From contig NC_014541.1 in the NCBI RefSeq assembly GCF_000148645.1, forward strand, positions 3,247,139 to 3,311,138: a stretch of DNA of 64,000 nucleotides, read 5' to 3'. The position numbers and the translations under genes were made by a program. Below, piece by piece: positions 11,081 to 19,365 of the stretch (position 1 is its first letter; every line of letters starts with the position of its first letter). The notes below the pieces were generated by a model. That model made no database searches. It saw nothing but the letters and a program-made list of their open reading frames with translations, and was not told where the DNA came from. This DNA comes from Ferrimonas balearica DSM 9799 (GTDB lineage: Bacteria > Pseudomonadota > Gammaproteobacteria > Enterobacterales > Shewanellaceae).

Positions 11081-11827
11081 GTGGTCCAACCCCTGCTGTT
11101 CATTCTGCTGTGCCTGTTGCTGGCACAACCCGCCTGGAGTCAGTCAACCGACCGCACCGTTGAGCAGGTTTTGCGTACCTATGGCCCCGATGCCCGACAG
11201 CGTCTCGCCCCCTTCTTTGCCACCCTGCCCGAAGGCTTTAAACCGGTGGCGATGAAGCTGGTGGCGATCAAAGCTGACCGCCGCATGGAGGTGTGGCTGC
11301 AAGGTGCCGATGGCCAATGGGGGGAGCTGCGCAGCTACCCTATTCTGGAGGCCAGTGGCAGCTTGCGACCGAAGATGCGCCAGGGCGATTTCCTGGTGCC
11401 GGAGGGGGTATATCGCATCGAAGCGGCCAATCCCAACAGCCTCTATCACCTGTCACTGAAGATCGATTATCCCAACGCCATGGACCAACACTATGGTGCC
11501 ATGGAGCAGCGGGGCGATCTGGGCGGCGACATCTTTATCCACGGCCGTGACGTTTCCCAGGGCTGTCTGGCCATGGGCGACCGCTATATCGAAGAGTTGT
11601 TCGTGCTGGCCCATGACATCGGCCTGGAGAACATTGAGGTGGTGATCAGCCCACGCGACCCGCGCCACAGCGAGCTGACCGTGCCCTTTGGCCTGCCGGG
11701 ATGGGTGGCCGATAAGTACAGTGAGATCGCCCAGAGCATGGCACCGCTGGCCCCGGACAATCCGCTGCTGGCACCGCGCGTCGAAGCGGAGATGGCTCAG
11801 CAGGAAACCGTGCAGCTTCAGCCCTGA
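11081..11827 (+). CDS. YkuD-fold L,D-transpeptidase-family protein (YafK/DpaA-like)
   Basis: Exported peptidoglycan enzyme of 248 residues. The GTG at 11081 is chosen because AAAGGAGG lies just upstream and it yields a clean signal peptide (VQPLLFILLCLLLAQPAWSQ). The catalytic YkuD motif appears as IHGRDVSQGCLAM, with the nucleophilic Cys and upstream His in the expected spacing. Conserved surroundings (KMRQGDFLVPEGVYRIE, YPNAMDQHYG) resemble E. coli YafK/DpaA, which removes Braun lipoprotein from peptidoglycan. Whether this protein links or releases lipoprotein cannot be decided from sequence. The 3' end overlaps the convergent response-regulator gene by 10 bases. Confidence 0.85.
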   Translation: MVQPLLFILLCLLLAQPAWSQSTDRTVEQVLRTYGPDARQRLAPFFATLPEGFKPVAMKLVAIKADRRMEVWLQGADGQWGELRSYPILEASGSLRPKMRQGDFLVPEGVYRIEAANPNSLYHLSLKIDYPNAMDQHYGAMEQRGDLGGDIFIHGRDVSQGCLAMGDRYIEELFVLAHDIGLENIEVVISPRDPRHSELTVPFGLPGWVADKYSEIAQSMAPLAPDNPLLAPRVEAEMAQQETVQLQP

Positions 11828-12426
11828 GCCTGATGTCGCCCCAACAGCAGCGCCAGCTCCGCGGCGTTGCTGACCCCCATCTTGTCGAACAGGTTGTGGC
11901 GGTGGATCTCCACCGTCCGCTGGGCGATAAACAGCTCCGCCGCGATCACCTTATTGGCTTTACCGGCCACCACCCGCTCCATCAGGTCCCGCTCTCGAGG
12001 CGTTAACGAAGCCAGTCGCTGCTCCAGGTCCGCCTTTTGTCGGCTGCTTTGCGCCAACTGGCTGGAGCGCGCCAGTCCCTGCCTGATGATGGCCAGCAAC
12101 TTGTCGCCATCGACCGGTTTCTCGAGAAAATCCAGCGCCCCGTTCTGCAGCGCCTGAACCGCTTTGGGCACCGTCGCATTGCCGGTCAGAAACACCTGGC
12201 TTAACGGGCTGCCCACACGATTCAGCTCCGCCTGCAGCTCAAGCCCATCCATCACCGGCATCTTGATGTCGATGATCGCTACGCCGGTCTGTGTCGGGTC
12301 CAGTTCCGCCAGAAAAGCCTGGGCCGAGGCAAAGCAGCGAGGCTGGTAGCCACAGCCCTCCAGCATCCAGCTCAGGGCCTCGCGTACGTCCGCTTCATCA
12401 TCAATGACAAAAATCGCGTTGCTCAT
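11818..12426 (-). CDS. Response regulator, FixJ/TtrR type (receiver + LuxR helix-turn-helix)
   Basis: 202 residues. The receiver domain has the acidic pair DD at 9-10, the phospho-acceptor Asp53 in IIDIKMP, Thr near 82 (LTGN) and Lys near 102 (EKPV). The C-terminal LuxR-type DNA-binding domain begins LTPRERDLMERVVAGKANK and contains the recognition helix AQRTVEIHRHNLFDKMG. The ATG at 12426 overlaps the kinase stop by 4 bases (ATGA), so translation is coupled and the two proteins form a cognate pair. The best family match by eye is TtrR/FixJ. The repeated motif at 14343, 14545 and 17108 is the likely binding site (inference). Confidence 0.9.
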   Translation of the reverse strand: MSNAIFVIDDEADVREALSWMLEGCGYQPRCFASAQAFLAELDPTQTGVAIIDIKMPVMDGLELQAELNRVGSPLSQVFLTGNATVPKAVQALQNGALDFLEKPVDGDKLLAIIRQGLARSSQLAQSSRQKADLEQRLASLTPRERDLMERVVAGKANKVIAAELFIAQRTVEIHRHNLFDKMGVSNAAELALLLGRHQAQG

Positions 12427-14219
12427 TGTTGCTCTCCCGGCAGCCATACCTTTATCTCCAGCCCCGGGTTGGCATTCCGGGCGCGAATTGTACCTTGGTG
12501 TTCATCAACAATGCGTTTGCACACCATCATCCCTAGCCCCAGCCCATCCGGTTTGCTGCTTTCAAACGGGAAGAACAGCCGCCCCAGCGCATGCTCGGAG
12601 AGGCCGCTGCCGTGGTCACGAATGGACACTGTCCAGCCGCCCTGTTCCGGTTGCAGGCTTAACTCCAGTGCGCGCTGCGAGGGGGTCAGAGTCTCCATGG
12701 CATCCAGACCATTGCGCAGCAGGTTTACCAGCACCTGTTGAATCAATACCCCATCGCCGGGAACACTGGGATGCTGATGCGCCGGCAATACCAGCGCCGG
12801 GGTGCAATCAAAGCGGCGGAAGTCTGGTGCCATCATCTCCAGGGTTTCCTGGATCAAGGGCACCAGCGCCACCGACTCAGTGGCCATCGGTCGGGCGCAG
12901 AAGCTCTTCAGGCGCTGAATAATGCCTTGAGCTTTCTCGGTCTGCCGGCCAATACGCGCCAACCCCTCTTTCAACTCCTCGGGCTGCGCCCCGCTCTCCA
13001 GCCGGTAGCCACACCCCTGAGCCAGATAACGGATGCTGGCCAGCGGCTGATTCAGCTCATGGGCGATGCCTGCGGCCATCTCTCCGGTCAGCAGAATTCG
13101 CTGCGCTTTGTAAAACGCCCGCTCCTGCTCGGTCAGGCGCCGCTGTGTCTGCTCATGTTGCGCCATCTCCTGGCGCAACTCCTGAGTTCGACGCGCCACC
13201 ATTGCGCGCACCCGCAGGTGATGCAGATAGCCCGCCACGAGCAGCAGGGCCAGGACCAGCGCATAGGGCATCGCCTCTCCGGCCAGATAGCGCCAGTCGG
13301 TCTCGAACGGCCACAGGCCGATGGACTTCAGCAGCGCGTAAACCTCCCGGTCGTTCACCGGCACCGTCCAGTGGCGATACAAACCACTTTGGGCGGCCGG
13401 GTGCGTTGAATCCAGCTCCAGCAGTCGCCGCACCAGATACGTGGCCACATCGCTGTCGGCGCTGCTCAGCATCGTCACGGTAAAGTAGGGATAGAGCGCG
13501 CTGCTCACGCCACAGGGGAACCCCTGCGGGCGCTGATCCAACGCCACAGTCAAAGCCCCGGGTGGCACCCGGCCGTCCCGGACAGCGTTCTCCAGCAGGC
13601 AACTCGGCAGAATCGCCACATCCGCGCTGCCATCCAACACCCGCTGCAACAGGGCCCGCTGCGGGAAACCGACAAAGTTAAGGTTCTGGAAAAACGACTC
13701 CGGCGACAGCCCGTGCTCCGCCAGCTCTCGCCAGAACGCGTAATAGCCGCCAAAAGCATGGGGCGAGGTGGAGACCACCCTCAGTGGCGCGAGCTCGTCG
13801 ATCTCCGTCACCGCCTCGCCAGCGCGCATCACCAACGCAGAACCAATGGCTTTCTCGGCCGAATCTGTCCACAGCGGTGCCGCGGTCAACAGCTGGCTGG
13901 CGCCAAACTTCTCTTTGAACTGCACCGCCTTGACCGAGTTCTGAATCATAAAATCGAACTCACCACGTTCGGCCGCCTGGCGCAGCTCCTGCGGTGGCAG
14001 GGCACGAACTTCAAAGTGGTAATCGGACTGGCCCTGATTGAGGTAGTCGAGTGTCGGTTGCCAGCGCCGCTCCACCCGTTCCGGGTGGTCAAACGACGCC
14101 ACGGCGACCGGCACCCGCTGTTGGCCGAGGGCGCTGCCGGCAAAGCACAGCACCCACCCGGCCAGCAGCCATCCCCCATTTCGCCATCGCCCGAAAAGGC
14201 GCTTACTGTTTCGCTGCAA
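12423..14219 (-). CDS. Membrane sensor histidine kinase with periplasmic PhnD-like domain (TtrS type)
   Basis: 598 residues. A signal peptide/first membrane segment (about 15-33, ending SALGQ) is followed by a periplasmic phosphonate/tetrathionate-type binding domain (about 36-310). A membrane helix (317-333), a coiled linker, the HisKA box with His387 in GIAHELNQP, and an ATPase domain with N box NLLRNGLDAM, DHGSGL and GLGLGM follow. This is the architecture of the tetrathionate sensor TtrS. The start is a TTG at 14219 with GGAG six bases upstream; nearby ATGs are out of frame. No tetrathionate reductase lies in the window, so the ligand may differ. Confidence 0.88.
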   Translation of the reverse strand: MQRNSKRLFGRWRNGGWLLAGWVLCFAGSALGQQRVPVAVASFDHPERVERRWQPTLDYLNQGQSDYHFEVRALPPQELRQAAERGEFDFMIQNSVKAVQFKEKFGASQLLTAAPLWTDSAEKAIGSALVMRAGEAVTEIDELAPLRVVSTSPHAFGGYYAFWRELAEHGLSPESFFQNLNFVGFPQRALLQRVLDGSADVAILPSCLLENAVRDGRVPPGALTVALDQRPQGFPCGVSSALYPYFTVTMLSSADSDVATYLVRRLLELDSTHPAAQSGLYRHWTVPVNDREVYALLKSIGLWPFETDWRYLAGEAMPYALVLALLLVAGYLHHLRVRAMVARRTQELRQEMAQHEQTQRRLTEQERAFYKAQRILLTGEMAAGIAHELNQPLASIRYLAQGCGYRLESGAQPEELKEGLARIGRQTEKAQGIIQRLKSFCARPMATESVALVPLIQETLEMMAPDFRRFDCTPALVLPAHQHPSVPGDGVLIQQVLVNLLRNGLDAMETLTPSQRALELSLQPEQGGWTVSIRDHGSGLSEHALGRLFFPFESSKPDGLGLGMMVCKRIVDEHQGTIRARNANPGLEIKVWLPGEQQ

Positions 14220-14342
14220 TCTGTGCTCCAGGACGTCATTCAGCCCACTTCAGGGCCCAAGACCGATATGAACGCGGTTTGACAGCTATTGTGACGCAAT
14301 TTGGTCCTGGCCGACGGCGTCAAGGTCACATCCCTTGCCGGT

Positions 14343-14358
14343 TTGCGGAAAACCACTA
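14343..14358 (+). promoter_or_regulatory. Shared motif copy A
   Basis: TTGCGGAAAACCACTA, identical over 16 bases to the reverse complement of copy C at 17109-17130. It lies ~125 bases upstream of the kinase start and may allow autoregulation (inference). Confidence 0.6.
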
Positions 14359-14544
14359 GTCCCCTTTACGCCCAAATGTGGCATCCCGACGGCGTGTGAA
14401 CGCGCCCCCTCAGCAAAATGTGATCGCAATGTCGCTTTCGCCAAAATCGGGAGCCGCCCCACCAAATTCACCCAATGAAATAACCAACTTATCCATTATC
14501 GCTCTGTCAGCATCGTGACCACCCTCACCGCTCACCGGCCCCTT

Positions 14545-14561
14545 CGGAAAACCACTATATC
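14545..14561 (+). promoter_or_regulatory. Shared motif copy B
   Basis: CGGAAAACCACTATATC, identical over 17 bases to the reverse complement of copy C (17108-17124). A further AAACCACC half-site follows at 14568-14575. It lies upstream of the porin gene. Confidence 0.65.
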
Positions 14562-14707
14562 GGGTTCAAACCACCCTCGGTTGTAATCCCAGCGTCGATA
14601 ACGCCCCGGCGGGGCCACCACCACTCGGCGGGTGCCATTGCGCAACGCGCACTGCCTGGCATCCAGAAGCCACCGGGCCAGTAAGGTCCGAAACACTGGG
14701 ATAACTG

Positions 14708-15745
14708 ATGAACACGATGACACGTTCCACGCTCGCTGCAGCCTGTACCACCGCACTGTTTCTCTCTGCCAATGCCCAGGCCGATATGCCGACCTTTTAC
14801 GGCACTCTGGATTACTCCATCACTCACAGCTCCTCAGGCGTGGGCACCCAGCAAACCGGTCAGGACGGCTGGTTGCTGGAAAACAACTTCACCCGACTGG
14901 GTTTGCGCGGCACCCACGCCATCTCCGAGAGCACCGAACTATTCTATCGTGCTGAGGTGGGACTGAACGCCGACGACAACGGCGACACCTTCTCCTCCCG
15001 TCCGACGTACATCGGCTTAAAGCACGACGTTGCAGGTGCGATCTCTGCGGGCCGCATCGACCCGGTGCTGAAGATGATCAAGGGCGGTGCCGACATCTTC
15101 GGCCTGACCACCATGACCATGGACCGGGTGTTTGCCGGTAACAAACGCCACGGTGACTCTCTGGAGTATCGCTCTGCAAAGTGGAACAACATCCATCTGG
15201 GTGCCAGCGTCATCCTCAAGGACGACGCCAACAGCCCCTATGACGACAACTACCAGTTGGCACTGACCTACGGCGACAAGCAGTTCTCCCAAAGTAACTT
15301 CTACCTGGCCGCCGCTTACGGCAATGGCATTGAGGGGATTGAAGCGATCCGGGCGGTAGCACAGTACAAAATCAATAACCTGAAACTGGGTGTGATTGTG
15401 CAAAGCACCCAGGCACTGGAAGGGTTCAACAAAGACACCACCCACTATGAGTCCCGCGACGGATTTGGCTACATCATCAACGCCCAGTACCAGTACAACG
15501 CCTGGAAGCTGAAGGCGCAGTTTGGTCAGGACGATTCCGGTACCGGCCGGGTGGCCAACGAGGTTTATAAGGCGGGCGCATATCGTGGCGACGAAACCCC
15601 GACCGTGACTCAGATGGCACTGGGTGCGGAATACAAGATGGCGCGTCAGGTCACCATGCACACCGAACTGGGCCACTACAACGTGGACGGTTACAGCGAC
15701 TTTGATGACAGCATCGCCAGTATTGGTCTGAAATACCAATTCTGA
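14708..15745 (+). CDS. Outer-membrane porin (Gram-negative general porin type)
   Basis: 345 residues with a signal peptide (cleavage after ANAQA near residue 25). The mature start DMPTFYGTLDYSITHS and the run of alternating amphipathic strands ending in the terminal Phe (SIGLKYQF) are typical of 16-strand trimeric porins recognised by the Bam machinery. The loop 3 region cannot be used to predict selectivity. It is divergent from the two-component genes and carries motif B in its control region, so it is a likely target of that system. Met4 is an alternative start; the ribosome site is weak for both. Confidence 0.88.
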   Translation: MNTMTRSTLAAACTTALFLSANAQADMPTFYGTLDYSITHSSSGVGTQQTGQDGWLLENNFTRLGLRGTHAISESTELFYRAEVGLNADDNGDTFSSRPTYIGLKHDVAGAISAGRIDPVLKMIKGGADIFGLTTMTMDRVFAGNKRHGDSLEYRSAKWNNIHLGASVILKDDANSPYDDNYQLALTYGDKQFSQSNFYLAAAYGNGIEGIEAIRAVAQYKINNLKLGVIVQSTQALEGFNKDTTHYESRDGFGYIINAQYQYNAWKLKAQFGQDDSGTGRVANEVYKAGAYRGDETPTVTQMALGAEYKMARQVTMHTELGHYNVDGYSDFDDSIASIGLKYQF

Positions 15746-15791
15746 ACCACAGGCCATCGTTGCATCTCATTAGCGTGTAACGGTGGATGAT

Positions 15792-15823
15792 AAAAAAGGG
15801 CACCGAATCGGTGCCCTTTTTTT
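15792..15823. terminator. Bidirectional terminator between porin and apbE
   Basis: GGGCACCGA / TCGGTGCCC stem flanked by A-run and T-run, serving the two convergent genes; it reaches the apbE stop codon. Confidence 0.85.
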
Positions 15824-16997
15824 AGTTCATCTCTATTTGGTACTTTTCAAACCCGCTGGTTGACACTTTATTTCCCTGTTCATCCAGATACCAAACCGCT
15901 TCCAGATAGGGAATGGATTCGGCCATATCCATCGCTTCTTTCATTGGCATAAGAAACAATGTTGTTGACAGTACGTCGGCATAAATATGCTGTTCATTCA
16001 TTACCACAGAGACAGACACCCCTTCGGTTTTGGGGTACCCCGTATTCGGGTTAATGATATGGTGATACTCTTTATCACCAACACGGTAATACTTCAGGTA
16101 ATTACCACTGGAAACAATCGTCAGGTTTTCTCCAGCCACAATTTCGTGAAACTGCCCTTCAAGTTGCTGACATTGGCTTGGTTGAAAGTCATATTTCTTA
16201 CAGACCGGGTCTTCAATCGCCGTCACAAAGGCACGGCCTTGTGGATGGCGGCCCCAGTGACGAATGTTGCCACCGGCGTTGATCACAAAGGAGCGCATCC
16301 CGGCCGCCACCAACTGGTCTTTCACCTTCTCTGCCATCCAGCCTTTGGCAATCCCGCCCAGATCCAGGCTCATCCCTTCACCCAGCGTGACGGTGTTAGC
16401 ATCCACATCGAGGTTTATCTTGCTGATGTCCGTGTATTTTGAGGCATTTTCAATCGCTTGCGGCGACGGCAGCGAACACCCGTTATCCGCCGCTTCCGGC
16501 TCGGCGCAAGCATTGCGTTTTTGGCGCCACTGCTGAACCACGGGCCCAACGGCAATATTAAAATAGCCCTTGGAGATCCGGTGCCAGTCGATGCCGGCCT
16601 GGATAAGCTCAGTCAACTCCGGGTCAATCTTGTGAACCTCGGTGGGCGCATTATTGATGGAGCGGATATTCACCACCCCATCATAGGTCTGGTAATCCGA
16701 CCCCTGCTGATGGAGTCGTTTGATGGTGGCCAGGCTGTCACACAACGCCTGTTTTGCATCGCCCTCCCCGGCATCATAAACCTGGATGGCGATGGAGGTA
16801 CCAAAGTATTTCAGTGTGGTCAGATTGGTATAACCCGACGTTTCAGAAATAATGCCATCGAGCTCACATTGAGTATCGAATTGATTTCGCTCGCTTGTTT
16901 TTGCCGGGAGTTGATCGGCAATAACATCCGCGTTTGAGAACACAGGGGACGCAGGCATAAGAAGTGCTATTGCGCACACAATTTGTTTTGGTTTCAT
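15822..16997 (-). CDS. apbE: FAD:protein FMN transferase (ApbE), exported
   Basis: Transfers FMN from FAD covalently to a Thr/Ser of target proteins outside the cytoplasm. 391 residues from the ATG at 16997. The signal peptide (MKPKQIVCAIALLMPASPVFS) implies a periplasmic location. The ApbE core is recognised by EGMSLDLGGIAKGWMAEKV, FVINAGGNIRHWG and GYPKTEGVSVSVV. It is divergent from a lipoprotein with the SGAT flavinylation motif, its probable substrate. The longer frame reaching 17039 begins in sequence without ribosome site. Confidence 0.93.
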   Translation of the reverse strand: MKPKQIVCAIALLMPASPVFSNADVIADQLPAKTSERNQFDTQCELDGIISETSGYTNLTTLKYFGTSIAIQVYDAGEGDAKQALCDSLATIKRLHQQGSDYQTYDGVVNIRSINNAPTEVHKIDPELTELIQAGIDWHRISKGYFNIAVGPVVQQWRQKRNACAEPEAADNGCSLPSPQAIENASKYTDISKINLDVDANTVTLGEGMSLDLGGIAKGWMAEKVKDQLVAAGMRSFVINAGGNIRHWGRHPQGRAFVTAIEDPVCKKYDFQPSQCQQLEGQFHEIVAGENLTIVSSGNYLKYYRVGDKEYHHIINPNTGYPKTEGVSVSVVMNEQHIYADVLSTTLFLMPMKEAMDMAESIPYLEAVWYLDEQGNKVSTSGFEKYQIEMN

Positions 16998-17184
16998 CAA
17001 ACAACCGATTGCTGGATTGGGATGAAAATATCTTAGCACAACCCATCATCCGGAATAGCAATTTAAATCATGGCGATCGGGATCACAATTTCAAATAAAA
17101 ACACCCGGATATAGTGGTTTTCCGCAATTGTCCAAAACCACCAATTCCCTATTCTCACCTTCATACACTATTCATCAGAAAAGT
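16998..17184. promoter_or_regulatory. Divergent control region apbE / flavoprotein with motif copy C
   Basis: Motif C lies at 17108-17124 (minus-strand reading CGGAAAACCACTATATC). An inverted half-site makes a palindrome GTGGTTTT (17114-17121) - 12 bases - AAAACCAC (17134-17141). A CRP-like site, TGTGA-N6-TCGCC read on the minus strand, covers about 17070-17091 (left half strong, right half poor). Either divergent gene could be controlled from here. Confidence 0.6.
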
Positions 17185-18528
17185 ATGGGTGAGACCGTGA
17201 ACCACTTTAATCGCATCAAGTTGTGCCTGGTAAGCTCTGCAGTGGCGCTGGCCGTTGCAGGTTGCTCCGCGACAGCCCCGGCTGGCAAATACGTAGATGG
17301 CACCCACGACGTGTCCGCCAGAGGCAAGAAAAGTGACATCGTACTGACCGTGGTGGTTGAGCAGGGCAAGATCCAGCAGATCAAAACCAAATCCCACAAC
17401 GAAACGGAATCACTGTTCCTGAATGCCGAGCGTTTGCTGCCGCAGATCGTCGCCAACAACGGCCATGAAGGGATCGACGCTGTCTCCGGTGCCACCATCT
17501 CCTCTAACGGGATTCTGCGTGCCATCAACGACCTGCCGCGGGCAGACGGTTCTCAGCCGGAGTTTCAAACCGTTGCCGCCAAGCAGGCTGACGAGGAGGA
17601 GTTCAAGCTGAAGTGGTCCATTCAGCCCCAACTGGGCCTGATTAAAGGCGACTACTACTACGAAGAAGCACGCTTCCGCCAGGGCCATATGGGCTCCATG
17701 GCCGTGGTTGTCGACAGCAACAACCCCAGCGACGTGATCTTCGCCGAGTTCAACGAGGATGGCCGTCCCAACTACTACACCCGCCTGTACCAGAACGTGC
17801 CGAAGCGGATGTCCGAGTACAACTTCTCCATGGGTAAAAAGAAGGGCACTGCCTGGGTGCAGTCCTCCCTGACCATGGAGCGACTGATGGTGGAAGAGGA
17901 CAAGCTGACCTTTGAACTCAACCCGGATTGGGATCCCAAGCTGGCCAACAAGCTGAAAGAGCCGAACCGCCTGAAGTACCAGGACCTGGACATCGTGGCC
18001 GGTGCATCCAACTCCATTCAGCAGTCCATGGTGCCGCTGACCGCCAAGATCCACAGCCGCATCACTGGTGAAGGCACCACCCTGAAGTTCTACCAGCAAG
18101 CCGAGAAGCTGCTGGATGAGAAGGGTAAGTGGACCGGCCTGACCGCAATGCTGCGCTTTGTGGTCGACACCAACACTCAGCAGATTGTCGACGTTTACTA
18201 CGACGAGATCTTCGCGGACGAGAAAGCCCAGATCACCGACGCGTCGCTGAAGAAGTTCTACCGTCAGTCCAAGTACCAGTCCATCGGTTACGAAGAGCCG
18301 GCCCGCATCGGTTTCAACGTGATGTTTGATGCGCTGGAAGCCCACATCGTTGAAGGCGGCTCCATGTTCGACATCAACGACCTGCCTGCGACCGGCGACA
18401 CCGGCAGCTACGCCGCCACCGGCTTTACCAAGCTGTCCACCAGCTGGGCGAACTACCTGAAGCTGGCCGACACACTGTACCAACAGATGCGTGCGGACGG
18501 TGTGGTCGCCGAGCACAGCAAAGGCTGA
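17185..18528 (+). CDS. FMN-binding-domain lipoprotein, probable ApbE substrate
   Basis: 447 residues. A lipoprotein signal ends at Cys27 (AVAGC). Residues ~35-115 form an FMN_bind domain with the covalent flavinylation motif DAVSGATISS; Thr104 is the predicted attachment site. The remaining ~320 residues repeat FMN_bind-like features (GHMGSMAVVVD, GLTAMLRFVVD) without another SGAT. A flavin-bearing outer-membrane or periplasmic electron carrier or reductase is the likely role; the electron acceptor is unknown. ATG 17185 was chosen; GTG 17197 is a possible alternative that keeps the signal. It is divergent from apbE. Confidence 0.85.
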   Translation: MGETVNHFNRIKLCLVSSAVALAVAGCSATAPAGKYVDGTHDVSARGKKSDIVLTVVVEQGKIQQIKTKSHNETESLFLNAERLLPQIVANNGHEGIDAVSGATISSNGILRAINDLPRADGSQPEFQTVAAKQADEEEFKLKWSIQPQLGLIKGDYYYEEARFRQGHMGSMAVVVDSNNPSDVIFAEFNEDGRPNYYTRLYQNVPKRMSEYNFSMGKKKGTAWVQSSLTMERLMVEEDKLTFELNPDWDPKLANKLKEPNRLKYQDLDIVAGASNSIQQSMVPLTAKIHSRITGEGTTLKFYQQAEKLLDEKGKWTGLTAMLRFVVDTNTQQIVDVYYDEIFADEKAQITDASLKKFYRQSKYQSIGYEEPARIGFNVMFDALEAHIVEGGSMFDINDLPATGDTGSYAATGFTKLSTSWANYLKLADTLYQQMRADGVVAEHSKG

Positions 18529-18562
18529 ACCGGCTCAACCCATTACGTCATTATTCCCTGCA

Positions 18563-18588
18563 AAGCCTCCCCTTCGGGAGGCTTTTTT
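18563..18588 (+). terminator. Terminator after the flavoprotein gene
   Basis: AAAGCCTCCC / GGGAGGCTTT stem with a CTTC loop followed by a T-run. Confidence 0.88.
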
Positions 18589-18616
18589 TGTGCCCTTGTC
18601 GGGGGAAAAAGGCACA

Positions 18617-18642
18617 AAAAAGCCGCCCGGAGGCGGCTTTTT
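18617..18642 (-). terminator. Terminator after grpE
   Basis: AAAAGCCGCC / GGCGGCTTTT stem with a short loop, T-run on the minus strand, just past the grpE stop. Confidence 0.85.
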
Positions 18643-18657
18643 GCGATGATTTCAGGC

Positions 18658-19272
18658 TCAGGCCTGGGTATCCACTGACGGGGCATCGGAGCCACGGGAT
18701 ACGATCACCATGGCCGGGCGCAGCAGGCGGCCATTCAAAGCGTAGCCTTTCTGCATTACCGAGATCACGGTGTTGGCGGCGAACTCCTCGCTCGGCAGCA
18801 TGGAGATGGCCTGGTGGAACTCGGGGTTAAAGGCTTCGCCTACCGGATCAACCACCTCAATACCAAACTTAGCCACGCTGGCCAGCATGCTCTTCAGGGT
18901 CAGTTCCACCCCTTCCAGCATCGGCTTGATCGCCTCGTCATCGCTGTTGGAGACCTCCAGAGCGCGCTCCAGGTTGTCGATCACCGGCAGCAGTTCATTG
19001 GCGAACTTCTCCAGTGCGAACTTGTGGGCTTTCTCCACGTCCTGTGCGGTACGGCGGCGGATGTTCTCCACCTCCGCGGCAGCGCGAACCACGCTGTCCT
19101 TTTGTCCGGCGATGGTGTCATGAGCCTTGGCCAGCTCCGCTTCCAGCTCGGCAATGCGCTCGGCGGCAGCGTCCTCGGCGTGCACTTGTTCCTCGGCGGA
19201 TTGCTCTACCGCGTCAGTCTCAGTTGCTTCAATTTCCTCATTCGGCGCTACTTTTTGCTGCTTGTCAGCCAT
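18658..19272 (-). CDS. grpE: Nucleotide exchange factor GrpE
   Basis: Releases ADP from DnaK. 204 residues from ATG 19272 ([15 protein letters not shown]), with GGAG upstream; the frame extends to 19302 but without support. The acidic N-terminus, the long coiled coil (residues ~40-95, ending [20 protein letters not shown]) and the C-terminal beta domain ([37 protein letters not shown]) are all GrpE hallmarks. It is divergent from nadK, as in E. coli, and has its own heat-shock promoter. Confidence 0.97.
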   Translation of the reverse strand: MADKQQKVAPNEEIEATETDAVEQSAEEQVHAEDAAAERIAELEAELAKAHDTIAGQKDSVVRAAAEVENIRRRTAQDVEKAHKFALEKFANELLPVIDNLERALEVSNSDDEAIKPMLEGVELTLKSMLASVAKFGIEVVDPVGEAFNPEFHQAISMLPSEEFAANTVISVMQKGYALNGRLLRPAMVIVSRGSDAPSVDTQA

Positions 19273-19318
19273 CTCAACTCCAGGCAAAACCACTTTATTC
19301 AATAAATCACTGAGCCTA

Positions 19319-19346
19319 TTATGGGGACGAACTCCGCCACTTCAAG
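19319..19346 (-). promoter_or_regulatory. grpE heat-shock promoter
   Basis: On the minus strand CTTGAAG (19346-19340), 13 bases, CCCCATAA (19326-19319): one mismatch in each half from the sigma-32 consensus. The leader is about 45 bases. It lies just upstream of the divergent nadK start. Confidence 0.7.
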
Positions 19347-19365
19347 GGCCAACACCAACAACATC

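Larger units (their letters stand above)
14220..14707. promoter_or_regulatory. Divergent control region between sensor kinase and porin
   Basis: 488 bases without a credible gene. It contains two copies of the motif shared with the apbE/flavoprotein control region (14343-14358, nearer the kinase; 14545-14561, nearer the porin). It also contains a strong CRP-like half-site, AAATGTGATC, at 14416-14425. A possible -10 (TGTAAT, 14582-14587) lies about 20 bases after the second motif copy, fitting an activator-dependent porin promoter with a leader of about 115 bases. Confidence 0.55.

Noticed and set aside
19281-19300. Further copy of the AAAACCACT motif before grpE, and another near 47391
   Set aside because: Only the 9-base core AAAACCACT matches, without the CGG and TATATC flanks; such short matches are expected by chance in this window.
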